Positions 1 through 8,940 of a stretch of DNA of 33,982 bases are shown one piece after another. Both the position numbers and the translations under genes were made by a program. Source of the stretch: Saccharofermentans sp. (GTDB lineage Bacteria > Bacillota > Clostridia > Saccharofermentanales > Saccharofermentanaceae); assembly GCA_024685385.1 (NCBI GenBank), contig JAIKVV010000006.1:1-33982 (forward strand). The letters run 5' to 3'. The notes under the pieces were generated by a model, which worked only from the letters and a program-made list of their open reading frames with translations, was not told where the DNA came from and made no database searches. Each line of letters begins with the position of its first letter. Positions within the stretch are counted from its first letter, which is position 1.

Positions 1-1
1 A

Positions 2-1672
2 TCACTTGTCAGGATCGATGAGTTTTTGAGCCAGCAGAATTGATTCTTCTTCGGAAGAACCGGAAAGCATCCTCGATACCTCTTTGACCTTTGCTTCTTT
101 GTCCAATTTCCTGATCTCGGTTGTAGTAATGTTTCCCTTAAATGATTTTTCAGCGGCAAAATTATTGTCGGCAACAGCTGCGATCTTTGCAGTATGAGTC
201 ACGCAAAGAACCTGATGAAGCGCCGATATCGATTTAAGCTTATCTGCAACACCGTTTGCTGCAGCTCCGGAAATGCCGGTATCGATCTCGTCGAAAATCA
301 ATGTCGGCGTACTGTCTGCTGCAGTCAATATATTCTTTATTGCCAGCATTATCCTTGAGGCTTCGCCACCTGAAGCCGTATCCGACAAAGGCCTCGGAGG
401 GAGTCCGGGATTTGCAGAGAACAGGAAAGATATATCTTCCGTTCCGTTTGAAGAAAAGTATTTTTCCCTGGGGCGATCTTTAAAATCAACAACAAACTCT
501 GCCTTCGGGATCTCGAGATCAGCAAGTTCTTTGACAATTGCTTTTTCAAGCTTAACGGCAGCAGTATGTCTTGCTTTTGAAAGAACTTCCGACTTTTCGA
601 TAAGCTTCTTTTCCAAAGAAGACAGTTCAATGCGAAGCTGTCCGTATCTTTCCTTGTCATTATCAAGATTCAAAAGTTCTTCCGCAGACTTATCCCTGAA
701 AGAATTTATCTCTTCTATAGTATTTCCGTACTTTGATTTCAGGTCAAAAAGCAGGCCGATCCTGGAATCTATCTGACTTATCGTCTCTTCATCAAAAGAA
801 AGACCGGAACATATGCGGTTAATATCGTCAGAAACGGCCTTGAGCTCAAGGCTTATGCTTTCATATCTTCCGGCAATTTCAGCAAGGTCCTTATCACTTT
901 CGGAAATCTTTGAGATAAGTCTTGAAGCAGTCACGGAATTGTCTGCTGCGCCAGATGTAAGATCCTGCGCTTTCAGGATATCATCCGCAAACAACTTATA
1001 GTCTTCAGCCTTTTTCTTGTCCGAAAAGAGTTTCTCCTCTTCGCCCGGCACAAAGGCTGCCTTATCTATTTCGGAAACAACAAATTCAAGATATTCCCTT
1101 CTTTGTCGGATCTTGTCGGGGGATGCCTTCAATATCCTCATATCATGGACCGTCTGCTTATACTTTTCGAGAAGAAGACGGTATTCATCAAGTATCTCAA
1201 GAGTTTTGGGACCGGCAAATCTATCCAGGAGTTCTACATGATATTTCTCATCAAAGACTTTCTGGGTATCGTGCTGTCCGTGGATCTCAACAAGATAAGC
1301 CGTGATCTCTCGAAGGGTTGAGATGTTTACGGTGTTCCCGTTAATTCTGGCTATGGTGCGCCCGTTATCGTACACGATACGGCTTAATATGATCAATTCT
1401 TCTTCAGGCTCAATGTCGTTATCCATAAGGTATTGCCTGAATGATCTGTCATTTATGTCACTGATGTCGAAAACCGCTTCCACTACAGCCTTGTCCCTGC
1501 CGGATCTTATCAGGTTCCTGGAAGCTTTATCCCCCATTATGAGCCCTATGGCGTCTACAAGCAAAGACTTGCCTGCACCGGTCTCACCAGTTATTACATT
1601 GAGTCCGGTCTTGGGTTCAAATACAACATTGGATATAACGGCAAAATCCGAGATCTCAAGTCTTATCAGCAA
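2..1672 (-). CDS. recN: DNA repair protein RecN
   Basis: SMC-like ATPase acting in double-strand break repair in the cytoplasm. The 556-residue product has the usual RecN length. A Walker A motif GETGAGKS sits at residues 29-36, a long helical coiled-coil middle follows, an ABC signature SGGEAS lies at about 434 and a Walker B TLIFDEIDTG at about 457-466. The start is a TTG at 1672 with an AAAGGAG about 10 nt upstream; it lies inside the end of argR (17-bp overlap), so translation is probably coupled. The stop TGA is at 2-4, so the gene is complete although it touches the window edge. It is the last visible gene of the efp-to-recN run, matching the Firmicutes argR-recN order. I see no separate SOS box in front of it. 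Confidence 0.97.
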   Translation of the reverse strand: MLIRLEISDFAVISNVVFEPKTGLNVITGETGAGKSLLVDAIGLIMGDKASRNLIRSGRDKAVVEAVFDISDINDRSFRQYLMDNDIEPEEELIILSRIVYDNGRTIARINGNTVNISTLREITAYLVEIHGQHDTQKVFDEKYHVELLDRFAGPKTLEILDEYRLLLEKYKQTVHDMRILKASPDKIRQRREYLEFVVSEIDKAAFVPGEEEKLFSDKKKAEDYKLFADDILKAQDLTSGAADNSVTASRLISKISESDKDLAEIAGRYESISLELKAVSDDINRICSGLSFDEETISQIDSRIGLLFDLKSKYGNTIEEINSFRDKSAEELLNLDNDKERYGQLRIELSSLEKKLIEKSEVLSKARHTAAVKLEKAIVKELADLEIPKAEFVVDFKDRPREKYFSSNGTEDISFLFSANPGLPPRPLSDTASGGEASRIMLAIKNILTAADSTPTLIFDEIDTGISGAAANGVADKLKSISALHQVLCVTHTAKIAAVADNNFAAEKSFKGNITTTEIRKLDKEAKVKEVSRMLSGSSEEESILLAQKLIDPDK

Positions 1673-2129
1673 AGCCGGCGGTCTCCTTTATATCTTTTGC
1701 AAGAGCCTGAGCCTGAGATTCCCCTCTTGTTGCGACAAAGATCGTATCATCGCCTGCGATAGTTCCGACGATCTCAGGATGATCAAGCGAATCCAAAGCG
1801 AAAGCTGCAGCCTGAGCCATTCCGGGCAAAGTCTTTATGACCAGGATAGTCATTGCAACGGAAATGCCGGTAAGCGAATTAGAAAGGACAGACAATACCC
1901 TTTCAGGAGCAGAATTGATGATCTTATCGGTAATGGAATAAGCAACAGTACCGTCCTGCTGTGTTTGTTTTATTATCCCGAGTTCTTTGATATCACGGCT
2001 GATGGTAGCCTGTGTCGCCTTGAATCCGGATTCCCTTACGAGGCGCGTAAGTTCTTCCTGGGTCGAAACTTTCCGGGTCATGATGAGTTCAGTTATCAGA
2101 TCCTGTCTTTTGTTCTTGGGCTTATTCAT
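1656..2129 (-). CDS. argR: Arginine repressor ArgR/AhrC
   Basis: Arginine-responsive transcription factor, normally a hexamer with an N-terminal winged helix and a C-terminal arginine-binding and oligomerisation domain. The wHTH is visible at the start (RQDLITELI, STQEELTRLV, TQATISRDIKELG), and the C-terminal signature GTIAGDDTIFVATR marks the effector domain. The open frame extends upstream to 2249, but I chose the ATG at 2129: it gives a normal 157-residue protein and has AGAGG about 8 nt upstream. The chosen start overlaps the end of nadK by 8 bp and the stop overlaps recN. No arginine genes are in the window, so its targets are elsewhere. Confidence 0.95.
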   Translation of the reverse strand: MNKPKNKRQDLITELIMTRKVSTQEELTRLVRESGFKATQATISRDIKELGIIKQTQQDGTVAYSITDKIINSAPERVLSVLSNSLTGISVAMTILVIKTLPGMAQAAAFALDSLDHPEIVGTIAGDDTIFVATRGESQAQALAKDIKETAGFADKT

Positions 2130-2943
2130 AGAAACTGCCTCTCTGGAGTATCTTCTTTCTGACATCCTTGAAGAAACTGTTCTTATCGAAGCAGACAGTT
2201 TTACAATGCTTATCAAATCCAGTGATCCTGACTTTGTCACCACACTCAAGTTCAGCGAACTTTCTTCCGTCAGGAGTGATTATGGGAGAAGACTCAAAAT
2301 CACCGAGGCCTATCTCTATAACCGAATCTTTACCTGCAATGTAAGAATATCCGTAGAATGTGTTGGAACATACGGGGGTTACGATGATATCGTCCATGTA
2401 AGGCATCATGATCGGGCCGCCTGCAGCAAGTGAATATGCAGTTGAACCCGTTGCAGTTGCAACAACAAGGCCGTCACCTCTGAATGTCTCTATCTTATTT
2501 CCGTCTATCGAAAGGTCAAGATTTGTTACATGAGGCCAGTCTCCGCGGCAGACTATGATGTCATTAAGGCAGAAATCAGATGCTTTGATGTTGCCGTCTT
2601 TGTCTGACAGCTCGACCTTCAGCATATTCCTCTCGATCAGTTCATATTCTCCGTTAACGAGCTTGGGAATATCCCTTTCAAGATCAACTTCTTTTACTGT
2701 CGTAAGAAAACCGACGCTGCCTTTATTGATCCCGACAAATACACAGCCGGTATTAAGATACTTATGGATAACGCTGAGGAATGTGCCGTCACCGCCGACA
2801 GAGATCATCATCCCGATGGAATCATCATCAAAAGAAGGGTCAAGGATCGCCTCAGCACCTAATGACTCTATCAGAGCCTTGGTCTTAAGCGCGATCTTCC
2901 CGCCTTCATCTCTTTTGCTGTTGGATACGATGCCGTATTTCAT
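2122..2943 (-). CDS. nadK: NAD kinase
   Basis: Phosphorylates NAD to NADP using ATP or polyphosphate in the cytoplasm. The 273-residue product carries the diagnostic GGDGT motif at residues 50-54, then LNDIIVCRG and the ATGSTAYSLAAGGPI segment, the second conserved NAD-kinase block. It starts at an ATG at 2943 about 60 bp downstream of dxs and overlaps argR by 8 bp. In many Firmicutes a TlyA-type rRNA methyltransferase lies between dxs and this position; none is seen here. NADPH supply fits with the neighbouring isoprenoid genes and the NADP-type GDH further along, but that functional link is inference. Confidence 0.96.
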   Translation of the reverse strand: MKYGIVSNSKRDEGGKIALKTKALIESLGAEAILDPSFDDDSIGMMISVGGDGTFLSVIHKYLNTGCVFVGINKGSVGFLTTVKEVDLERDIPKLVNGEYELIERNMLKVELSDKDGNIKASDFCLNDIIVCRGDWPHVTNLDLSIDGNKIETFRGDGLVVATATGSTAYSLAAGGPIMMPYMDDIIVTPVCSNTFYGYSYIAGKDSVIEIGLGDFESSPIITPDGRKFAELECGDKVRITGFDKHCKTVCFDKNSFFKDVRKKILQRGSFYE

Positions 2944-3003
2944 GAGACACTTCCTTACATATGATCATTAGAAGTTTAACATATCAGGGGGAATCAATGA
3001 AGT

Positions 3004-4902
3004 TTATTTGTTGATGATCTTACTGATCTTGTCTGCCAGAGACTTGCCGTCTATCCCAGAGATCTCCTTCTGTCTTGTCTGGGAAGCAGCCCTTATCAAA
3101 GGATCATCAATACCGAAATTAAAGACTTCATGTTTGGAAGACAGCAGCTGGAACAAATATGAACCTGCTCCGCCTTCTGTTATTCCCTCTTCAACGGTAA
3201 ATACATAACGGATTTCCGAAGTGAGTTCGTTCAAAACATCTTCTTTCAAAGGCCTTAGCATAGTAAGATTGATGTGTTTGCCGGATATACCCTGTTTTTC
3301 CAGGATCAAAGCTGCCTCCTGCCCGTCAACATAGGAGTTTCCGACAGAGATTATGCAATAATCCGATCCTTTATCAAATGCAGTATAAGGCAAGGTAACA
3401 TCAGAATAATCATCTTTAATCTCGGCATGGTTATCGAGATCTGCATCAAAGGTGTTAACCGCTTCAGTTCCGCGGGGATACCTGATCGAACAGGGCCCGT
3501 CAGCTTTAGTTGTTGCATATTCCAATGCCCTTTGCAAAGATCTGTAATCCCTTGGAGCCAGAACTGTCATGTTTGGCATTGATAAGAACATTGAAAGATC
3601 ATAAAGTCCGTGATGAGTATGTCCGTCGTTGCCTACAAGTCCGGCTCTGTCCATCGCAAAAACAACATGAAGGTTCATATAGCAGATATCATGAAGTATC
3701 TCGTCATATGCCCTCTGCATGAAAGTCGAATATATGGCAACAACCGGGCTAAAGCCTTCGAGCGCAAGACCCGCTGCCATGGTAACGCAATGTTCTTCGG
3801 CTATTCCGCAATCAAAGAATCTTTCGGGATATTTGAAAGAATAATCCACAAGACCGGTTCCTTGTGCCATTGCAGCGCAGATTACGGCAATCTTCTTATC
3901 CTTGGCAGAAAGTTCGATCATCTTATTTCCGAAAACAGAAGTGAACGATCTTCCCGAAGCAGGGATCTTCCCTGTCTCAATGTCAAAACCTGATACGCCG
4001 TGAAAATCAGAAGGTGTATCCTCTGCCGGTTTATAGCCTTTACCCTTTTGAGTAACTATATGAAGAAGGACCGGGCCCGGCAGATCCTTAACGGCATCCA
4101 AGTTCTTGATCATGGCTTCCGTATCATGACCGTCAACGATGCCGTAGTAGAGCAGTCCAAGATCTTCGAATATAGTAGGTTTTTTCCTGTAAACAATGAA
4201 TCTGAAGAAATCCTTAACGGCAAGCATGAGTTTCATGATCGGCTTGCCGAGGACGGGCATTTCTTTTTTGAGGAAATATTCCGTAGAATGTTTTGCAGAT
4301 AGATAGCCGCTCTTTACACGGATGTTTGCAAGATGACGTGACAGACCGCCTACATTGCGGTCGATACTCATCTCATTGTCATTAAGGATAATGAGCATGC
4401 GGGATTTTTTCTGACCTATGTCATTAATGGCTTCATATGCAAGACCGCTGTTAAGAGAACCGTCACCGATAACTGCTACAACATAATTATCTTCTCCCTT
4501 AAGATCCCTTGCTCTTGCAAGACCGACTGCAGCGGAAACAGATGTGGAACTATGGCCGGTATCTATCGTATCGTAGGGACTCTCGCTGATCCTGGGAAAA
4601 CCTGAAATGCCGCCTTCCTGTCTTAATGTATCAAATCTGTCATACCTGCCTGTCAAAAGCTTATAAGAATAGCTCTGATGTCCTACGTCCCAGATGATCT
4701 TATCCTTCCTGTAATCAAATACCGAAAGGAGAGCGACAGTAAGTTCGACAACACCCAGATTAGATGCAAGATGTCCGCCGTTTACTGCAACTGTATTAAT
4801 GATCTTGTCCCTGAGTTCCGCGCAAAGAACCTGCCTTTCTTCAGTAGAAAGGCTCTTAATCTTCTCTTCGCTGAGACTATCCGACAAAATCTTATAATCC
4901 AT
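3004..4902 (-). CDS. dxs: 1-Deoxy-D-xylulose-5-phosphate synthase
   Basis: First enzyme of the MEP isoprenoid pathway; condenses pyruvate and glyceraldehyde-3-phosphate with thiamine diphosphate. The 632-residue length is typical. The TPP/Mg motif is present as GDGSLNSG at about 146-153 followed by NDNEMSI at 174-180, and the early GHQSYSYKLLTGR block matches the family. The central transketolase domain has DCGIAEEHCVTMAAGLA with the catalytic Glu, then the FMQRAYDEILHDI block. The C-terminal transketolase domain is complete. The ATG abuts the ispA stop with no gap, so the two isoprenoid genes are almost certainly co-translated. Confidence 0.98.
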   Translation of the reverse strand: MDYKILSDSLSEEKIKSLSTEERQVLCAELRDKIINTVAVNGGHLASNLGVVELTVALLSVFDYRKDKIIWDVGHQSYSYKLLTGRYDRFDTLRQEGGISGFPRISESPYDTIDTGHSSTSVSAAVGLARARDLKGEDNYVVAVIGDGSLNSGLAYEAINDIGQKKSRMLIILNDNEMSIDRNVGGLSRHLANIRVKSGYLSAKHSTEYFLKKEMPVLGKPIMKLMLAVKDFFRFIVYRKKPTIFEDLGLLYYGIVDGHDTEAMIKNLDAVKDLPGPVLLHIVTQKGKGYKPAEDTPSDFHGVSGFDIETGKIPASGRSFTSVFGNKMIELSAKDKKIAVICAAMAQGTGLVDYSFKYPERFFDCGIAEEHCVTMAAGLALEGFSPVVAIYSTFMQRAYDEILHDICYMNLHVVFAMDRAGLVGNDGHTHHGLYDLSMFLSMPNMTVLAPRDYRSLQRALEYATTKADGPCSIRYPRGTEAVNTFDADLDNHAEIKDDYSDVTLPYTAFDKGSDYCIISVGNSYVDGQEAALILEKQGISGKHINLTMLRPLKEDVLNELTSEIRYVFTVEEGITEGGAGSYLFQLLSSKHEVFNFGIDDPLIRAASQTRQKEISGIDGKSLADKISKIINK

Positions 4903-5811
4903 TTACTTGTCCCTGTTAAACAGATAATCCGTCAAAGCAATGTAATCAGAACTGTCAAGGCCGGCCTTTTCGAGTTCTCTGCAGACACTTAAAGCACTGT
5001 CATATTCTTCCTTAAGTTTGCCGGCTGCGCCTTCCAATCCAAGAAGAGTAACAAAAGTAGCTTTATCATCTCTTTCGTCTTTACCGGTATTCTTGCCCAT
5101 AACCTCCGCTGAAGACGTAACATCCAGGATATCGTCCCTGATCTGGAACATCAATCCGAGATCAGATGCAAGTTTTACCAGCATTTGAGCCTTATCGTCA
5201 GCCGGATCGCCTATAAGATAATAAGGAGTTGTGACTGCGCACTCGATAAGAGCGCCGGTCTTCTTCTTCTGAAGATCATAGAGCAGGTCAAGACCTATCA
5301 GCTTATCCGTAGAAGCAATGTCTATGCTCTGACCGCCGATCATGCCGCAGATCCCTGCAAGTCTTGCCATGTTTGATGCAGCATATGAACAACGCGGATG
5401 ATCTTTTGTAATTTCGAAAAGGATCTCATATGCACGGTTCAACAAAGCATCACCTGCAAGTATGGCTATGGCTTCACCATATGCCTTATGACAAGTGGGC
5501 TGACCGCGTCTTAGGTCATCATTATCCATAGCAGGCAGATCATCATGGATAAGCGAATATGTATGGATCAATTCCAATGCCAGGGCAAACTTTGCTGCGA
5601 TATGCATATCTTCATCTGTAAGCCCGAGCATCTTGGAACTCATATAGATCATCATGGGACGGATGCGTTTACCGCCGGCCATGAGACTGTACATTGCAGC
5701 CTTAACGGTTATATCCTCCCTGACGCCGGAAGGAAACGCGTTTTCAAGCTCAGGAGTGATCCAGGAAGCCGTCTTTTCGAATAGATCTTTCATCTGCTGT
5801 TCAAAAGCCAT
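4903..5811 (-). CDS. ispA: Polyprenyl (farnesyl/geranyl) diphosphate synthase
   Basis: Trans-prenyltransferase that joins DMAPP/GPP with IPP to make short-chain prenyl diphosphates, feeding undecaprenyl phosphate and quinone synthesis. The first Asp-rich motif DDLPAMD is at residues 90-96 followed by NDDLRRG, and the second, DDILD, is at 226-230. The GGKRIRP block lies near 46-52. Length 302 fits the IspA/YqiD family. The chain length of the product (C10, C15 or C20) cannot be fixed by eye. It sits 11 bp after xseB and directly before dxs, the standard Firmicutes order. Confidence 0.95.
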   Translation of the reverse strand: MAFEQQMKDLFEKTASWITPELENAFPSGVREDITVKAAMYSLMAGGKRIRPMMIYMSSKMLGLTDEDMHIAAKFALALELIHTYSLIHDDLPAMDNDDLRRGQPTCHKAYGEAIAILAGDALLNRAYEILFEITKDHPRCSYAASNMARLAGICGMIGGQSIDIASTDKLIGLDLLYDLQKKKTGALIECAVTTPYYLIGDPADDKAQMLVKLASDLGLMFQIRDDILDVTSSAEVMGKNTGKDERDDKATFVTLLGLEGAAGKLKEEYDSALSVCRELEKAGLDSSDYIALTDYLFNRDK

Positions 5812-5822
5812 AAGTTTTTCCT

Positions 5823-6044
5823 TTATTCGACGTCAAAAGGCTCAGTAAGTTCCTGATCCTTATTGTAGATAAGTATCTTCTGCTCAGCTTCATCCAGTTT
5901 TGCAGAACAGAACTTCGAAAGCTCTATTCCTCTGTTATAAAGCTTTATCGAATCATCAAGGGATGCTTTTCCTTCATTGAGTTGTTTTACTATATCGCGG
6001 AGTTCCGAGACCGCATTCTCATATGTCAATTCATTCTCAGGCAT
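5823..6044 (-). CDS. xseB: Exodeoxyribonuclease VII small subunit
   Basis: Small subunit of ExoVII, which forms a helical complex on XseA and degrades single-stranded DNA. The protein shows the family pattern YENAVSELRDIVKQLNEGKASLDDSIKLYNRGIELSKFC (written here only as its key elements: the ExAVxxLxxIVxxLExG helix and the LYxxGxxL helix). Two starts are possible: ATG at 6065, which makes an ATGA overlap with the xseA stop but has no Shine-Dalgarno, and ATG at 6044, which has AAAGGA upstream and gives an N-terminus like other XseB proteins (73 residues). I prefer 6044. Confidence 0.9.
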   Translation of the reverse strand: MPENELTYENAVSELRDIVKQLNEGKASLDDSIKLYNRGIELSKFCSAKLDEAEQKILIYNKDQELTEPFDVE

Positions 6045-6061
6045 GAAGCTCTTTCCTTTCG

Positions 6062-7276
6062 TCATTCAGTTATATCTTCCTTCTTGTTTACCGTCATAAC
6101 CTTTGCGCCAAAATCACCGTCACTCATGTTGATCGTGATCTCGCTTCCTGTTTCTATCTTATCAACCGAATCTACCGCCCTGTTATTGTATGTAACTATG
6201 GAATATCCCCTTTTAAGTACATTTTGGGGACCCAAAGCGATCAGAGAAGAATAAACGGAATCAAACTCTCCCCTGTAGTTCTTAACATTAAGGTTCATGT
6301 TTGAATTAAGCTGATTTATGAGGTTGGAAAGCTGCTCTTTCTGTTTATCGACATAAGCTACGGGTGAATAAAGAGCCTTGTGATTTCTTAACATGTCAAG
6401 TTCTTTTCTTCTGGCATCTATCGAATTCCTGATGGCAATATCCATCGATATCCTGCAATTAGCTATGTCATTTTCAAGATCTTCTATCTTAGGCATTACG
6501 ATCTCAGCTGCCGCTGTAGGCGTATGCGCCCTGATGTCAGCAACATAATCCAGGATCGTATAATCATTATCGTGCCCTATGCCGGAGACAACCGGAATAG
6601 AACAGTTATATACGGCTCTTGCCAAGTTTTCATCATTAAATCCGTAAAGATCCTCATAAGAACCGCCGCCCCTTGCGATTATGATCACATCAACCGGACA
6701 CGTATCAAGAAAATATCTGATCCCGCTTATAACATCAGAAGGACATTGAGGTCCCGATACGGCAGAAGGATATAAGACAAGGTTGAAATGCGGGTTACGG
6801 CGCCTCAAAGTATTGACTATGTCATGGATAACTGCGCCTTGAGCAGAAGTGATCACACCGATCTTAGACGGAAGGATCGGAAGCGGCTTTTTTGCAGACT
6901 GTAAAAACAAGCCTTCTTTTTCGAGCTTGGAATAGAGTTTCTTATACTGCTCATACAGATTGCCGCTGCCTGCAAGGGACATCGAATTACAGATAAGCTG
7001 CAATCTTCCGTTAACGGAATAATAATCGATCCTGCCCTTTACGGTAACCATCTGTCCGTCTTCGGGTATAAAATCAAGTCCCATGTAGTTACCGCGGAAC
7101 ATGACCGAATTAATGACAGCTTCTTCATCCTTTAAAACAAAATATGCGTGCCCAGAAGTATAAACGACTATCTTGGAAATCTCCCCTGTTACTTCAACGG
7201 AGGATAAAGTCGGATCATTATATACCCTGTCTTTGATATAGTTACCCAGAGCGGATACGCTGTCAAATTTCCACAT
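6062..7276 (-). CDS. xseA: Exodeoxyribonuclease VII large subunit
   Basis: Catalytic subunit of ExoVII. An N-terminal OB-fold (about residues 1-100, with VEVTGEISKIVVYTSGHAYF and VKGRIDYYSVNGRLQ) is followed by the catalytic domain with GVITSAQGAVIHDI, RRRNPHFNLVLYPS, IIIARGGGSYEDLYGFNDE and PVVSGIGHDNDYTI, all hallmark ExoVII_large segments. A helical region that in the family binds XseB follows, then a C-terminal QNVLKRGYSIV motif. Length 404 is normal. It starts 1 bp after the nusB stop and its stop overlaps the first possible xseB start. Confidence 0.97.
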   Translation of the reverse strand: MWKFDSVSALGNYIKDRVYNDPTLSSVEVTGEISKIVVYTSGHAYFVLKDEEAVINSVMFRGNYMGLDFIPEDGQMVTVKGRIDYYSVNGRLQLICNSMSLAGSGNLYEQYKKLYSKLEKEGLFLQSAKKPLPILPSKIGVITSAQGAVIHDIVNTLRRRNPHFNLVLYPSAVSGPQCPSDVISGIRYFLDTCPVDVIIIARGGGSYEDLYGFNDENLARAVYNCSIPVVSGIGHDNDYTILDYVADIRAHTPTAAAEIVMPKIEDLENDIANCRISMDIAIRNSIDARRKELDMLRNHKALYSPVAYVDKQKEQLSNLINQLNSNMNLNVKNYRGEFDSVYSSLIALGPQNVLKRGYSIVTYNNRAVDSVDKIETGSEITINMSDGDFGAKVMTVNKKEDITE

Positions 7277-7277
7277 G

Positions 7278-7691
7278 TCACAAACTCTTTTCGAAGCTGC
7301 TCAACACACCGTTGATATAAGAAGATGCGCCGTCGCCTGCAAATTCCTTGGCAAGCCTGACAGCTTCATTTATGGATACCGAAACAGGTATATCGTCACA
7401 ATTTTTTATCTCGAAAACGGCGATCTCGAGGATCACTCTGTCAACTACGGGGAGCCTGTCGACTTCCCAATTTCGAAGATACTTCTCATAAAGACTGTCA
7501 ACTGCTTTCCGGTCTTCGGCAATGCCGTTGACAACTTTCAGGAAATAATCAATATCAGCCTCAAGTTCGGGATTCATGTCCCTGTAAAGGCCTAAATAGG
7601 ATCCGTATGATTCTTTTCTGAAATTTGTCTGGAACAGGAAAAACAGGATGTGCTTACGGGTAGTTATCCTCGTAATCTCTGATTCGTTCAT
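7278..7691 (-). CDS. nusB: Transcription antitermination factor NusB
   Basis: RNA-binding all-helical protein that joins NusE (S10) on boxA RNA to promote antitermination of rRNA operons. The 137-residue product carries the NusB C-terminal signature VDRVILEIAVFEI and PVSVSINEAVRLAKEFAG followed by SSYINGVL. The N-terminus (TRITTRKHILFFLFQTNF) replaces the common RExAxQxLYQ helix by a variant but keeps its spacing. It is 2 bp after the DUF2273 gene and 1 bp before xseA. Confidence 0.94.
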   Translation of the reverse strand: MNESEITRITTRKHILFFLFQTNFRKESYGSYLGLYRDMNPELEADIDYFLKVVNGIAEDRKAVDSLYEKYLRNWEVDRLPVVDRVILEIAVFEIKNCDDIPVSVSINEAVRLAKEFAGDGASSYINGVLSSFEKSL

Positions 7692-7693
7692 TA

Positions 7694-7930
7694 TTATCTG
7701 AACCTCCCGGGAGGTAATATTCTGTCAAGGAAATCCTTGAATTTTGATCTGTCTGAGAAGAGAAATGCTCCTACAAAGAATCCGACCAAAGTAAAAAGCA
7801 CAATAAACAAAGTCTTGAAGAAACCGAAAATACAAAGCAGTATAGCGATCACGAAGAAGATAAAAGCAGATATATAACCGGCTTTCACGTTCTTCATCTT
7901 CTCAAAAAGTCTGGATAAGAATCTTTCCAT
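7694..7930 (-). CDS. DUF2273 small membrane protein
   Basis: A 78-residue membrane protein with two adjacent hydrophobic helices (about residues 18-36 and 38-58) and a basic C-terminal tail (DRSKFKDFLDRILPPGRFR). Size, topology and position between an AmaP homologue and nusB match DUF2273, a family found with Asp23/AmaP in Firmicutes and thought to belong to the membrane-attached Asp23 envelope-stress complex. No catalytic residues are seen. The gene starts 1 bp after the amaP stop, so the two are surely co-translated. The family call rests more on context and topology than on a sequence motif. Confidence 0.8.
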   Translation of the reverse strand: MERFLSRLFEKMKNVKAGYISAFIFFVIAILLCIFGFFKTLFIVLFTLVGFFVGAFLFSDRSKFKDFLDRILPPGRFR

Positions 7931-7931
7931 A

Positions 7932-8486
7932 TTATCTGCTCTCTACCTTAGCCGTAGCTGCCTCTACCCTGGAGACCTTAACAAAGACTTCGTCTACGAT
8001 TATTCCGGTATATCTTTCGATATCTTTCTTAACTTTCTCCTGAACCTTGGTCATGGATGAAGGGATCTCAACATTAGAATAGAGGATACAAGTCAAAGAC
8101 AGTTTTATCGCACCATTCTTGCCGGGTGCAACATGGCACTTGGCGCTCTTGATGCCAACCTGGGCTGATTTTGCAGAATTCAATGCAATGCTCTCGATCG
8201 CATCGGGTCCGATATCAACAGTACCGATATCAGTCTTGCGGAGTCTGGTTCTGTTAAGTCTTCCGAGAGATATGAGATTAGTCAACGATATTACGGACGT
8301 TATGAAGAAAAGAAGCATGACAGCAAGGAAAACATATCTGCTTACAGGACCTTGTGCAAAAGATTGAAGAGATGACAAAAGATGCGCAAAAAGCGAATCA
8401 TCAATTAATCCATAAAGCAGGATAACGGATATGATGGCGATCAATACCGAATAGATAAACATCAATGTCCTGATAAAACGGTTCAT
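7932..8486 (-). CDS. amaP: AmaP-like alkaline shock response membrane anchor
   Basis: Membrane anchor that recruits Asp23 to the cytoplasmic membrane in staphylococci. The 184-residue protein has two N-terminal transmembrane helices (about 7-27 and 52-72) and a cytoplasmic C-terminal domain that itself resembles the Asp23 fold (VKKDIERYTGIIVDEVFVKVSRVE, compare VKSDVERFTGLNVESVDVYV in the upstream gene). The start has an AGGAGG about 7 nt upstream. It lies 20 bp after asp23 and 1 bp before the DUF2273 gene, giving the familiar asp23-amaP-DUF2273 trio. Confidence 0.85.
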   Translation of the reverse strand: MNRFIRTLMFIYSVLIAIISVILLYGLIDDSLFAHLLSSLQSFAQGPVSRYVFLAVMLLFFITSVISLTNLISLGRLNRTRLRKTDIGTVDIGPDAIESIALNSAKSAQVGIKSAKCHVAPGKNGAIKLSLTCILYSNVEIPSSMTKVQEKVKKDIERYTGIIVDEVFVKVSRVEAATAKVESR

Positions 8487-8506
8487 TAAGTTTCCTCCTC
8501 AACTCG

Positions 8507-8881
8507 TTAGTCAATTTCACTTCCGACATCAGAAACGCCGCAAACATAAACGTCCACGCTCTCTACATTAAGCCCTGTGAATCTCTCAACGTCAGATTTG
8601 ACCTGTTCTTGTATAGACCATGCCACCTCAGGAATGATCTTACCGAATTCTATAACCGGATATACCGTAATAGAAACGGAGTCAGAACCGTTCTCATCGA
8701 AAACAGCTCTGACTCCTTTACCTTCATGTACTACACCGGCTTTCTCTTTGAGCGCGACAGCAAACGACGGAACGAGTTTTACAACTCCTTCTATCTGCAA
8801 TGCGGCATCAGCAGCATATTGGGCGACGAACCCTTGGGTCATTGAAAGATCGCCCTTAATGGATTCACTAAGATCACTCAT
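8507..8881 (-). CDS. Asp23/Gls24 family envelope stress protein
   Basis: A 124-residue cytoplasmic Asp23/Gls24 protein, a family that forms membrane-proximal assemblies and responds to cell-envelope stress. The start MSDLSESIKGDLSMTQGFVAQYAADAALQIEGV matches the family's IxxxVlxxIAxxAaxxveGV pattern, and the C-terminus VKSDVERFTGLNVESVDVYVCGV is the typical VQxxVKxxVExmtGLxVxxVNVxV strand. It follows efp by 59 bp, a gap holding a perfect hairpin (8906-8925), and precedes amaP. In B. subtilis this slot holds yqhY, separated from efp by spoIIIA, which is absent here. Confidence 0.9.
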   Translation of the reverse strand: MSDLSESIKGDLSMTQGFVAQYAADAALQIEGVVKLVPSFAVALKEKAGVVHEGKGVRAVFDENGSDSVSITVYPVIEFGKIIPEVAWSIQEQVKSDVERFTGLNVESVDVYVCGVSDVGSEID

Positions 8882-8905
8882 AAGATATAAGCCTCAAGAT
8901 ACAAT

Positions 8906-8925
8906 GTCCTCAGCAGATTGAGGAC
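8906..8925 (-). other. Perfect hairpin between efp and asp23
   Basis: GTCCTCA at 8906-8912 pairs with TGAGGAC at 8919-8925 around a 6-nt loop. On the coding (minus) strand no U-run follows, so it is not a classic intrinsic terminator. It could be an mRNA processing or stabilising element separating efp from the downstream genes. Function unknown. Confidence 0.45.
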
Positions 8926-8940
8926 TGGCGGAGCGATTGA

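Noticed and set aside
1302..2162. 286-codon plus-strand frame over recN and argR
   Set aside because: Antisense to two clear conserved genes, Ser/Leu-rich shadow translation with no domain.
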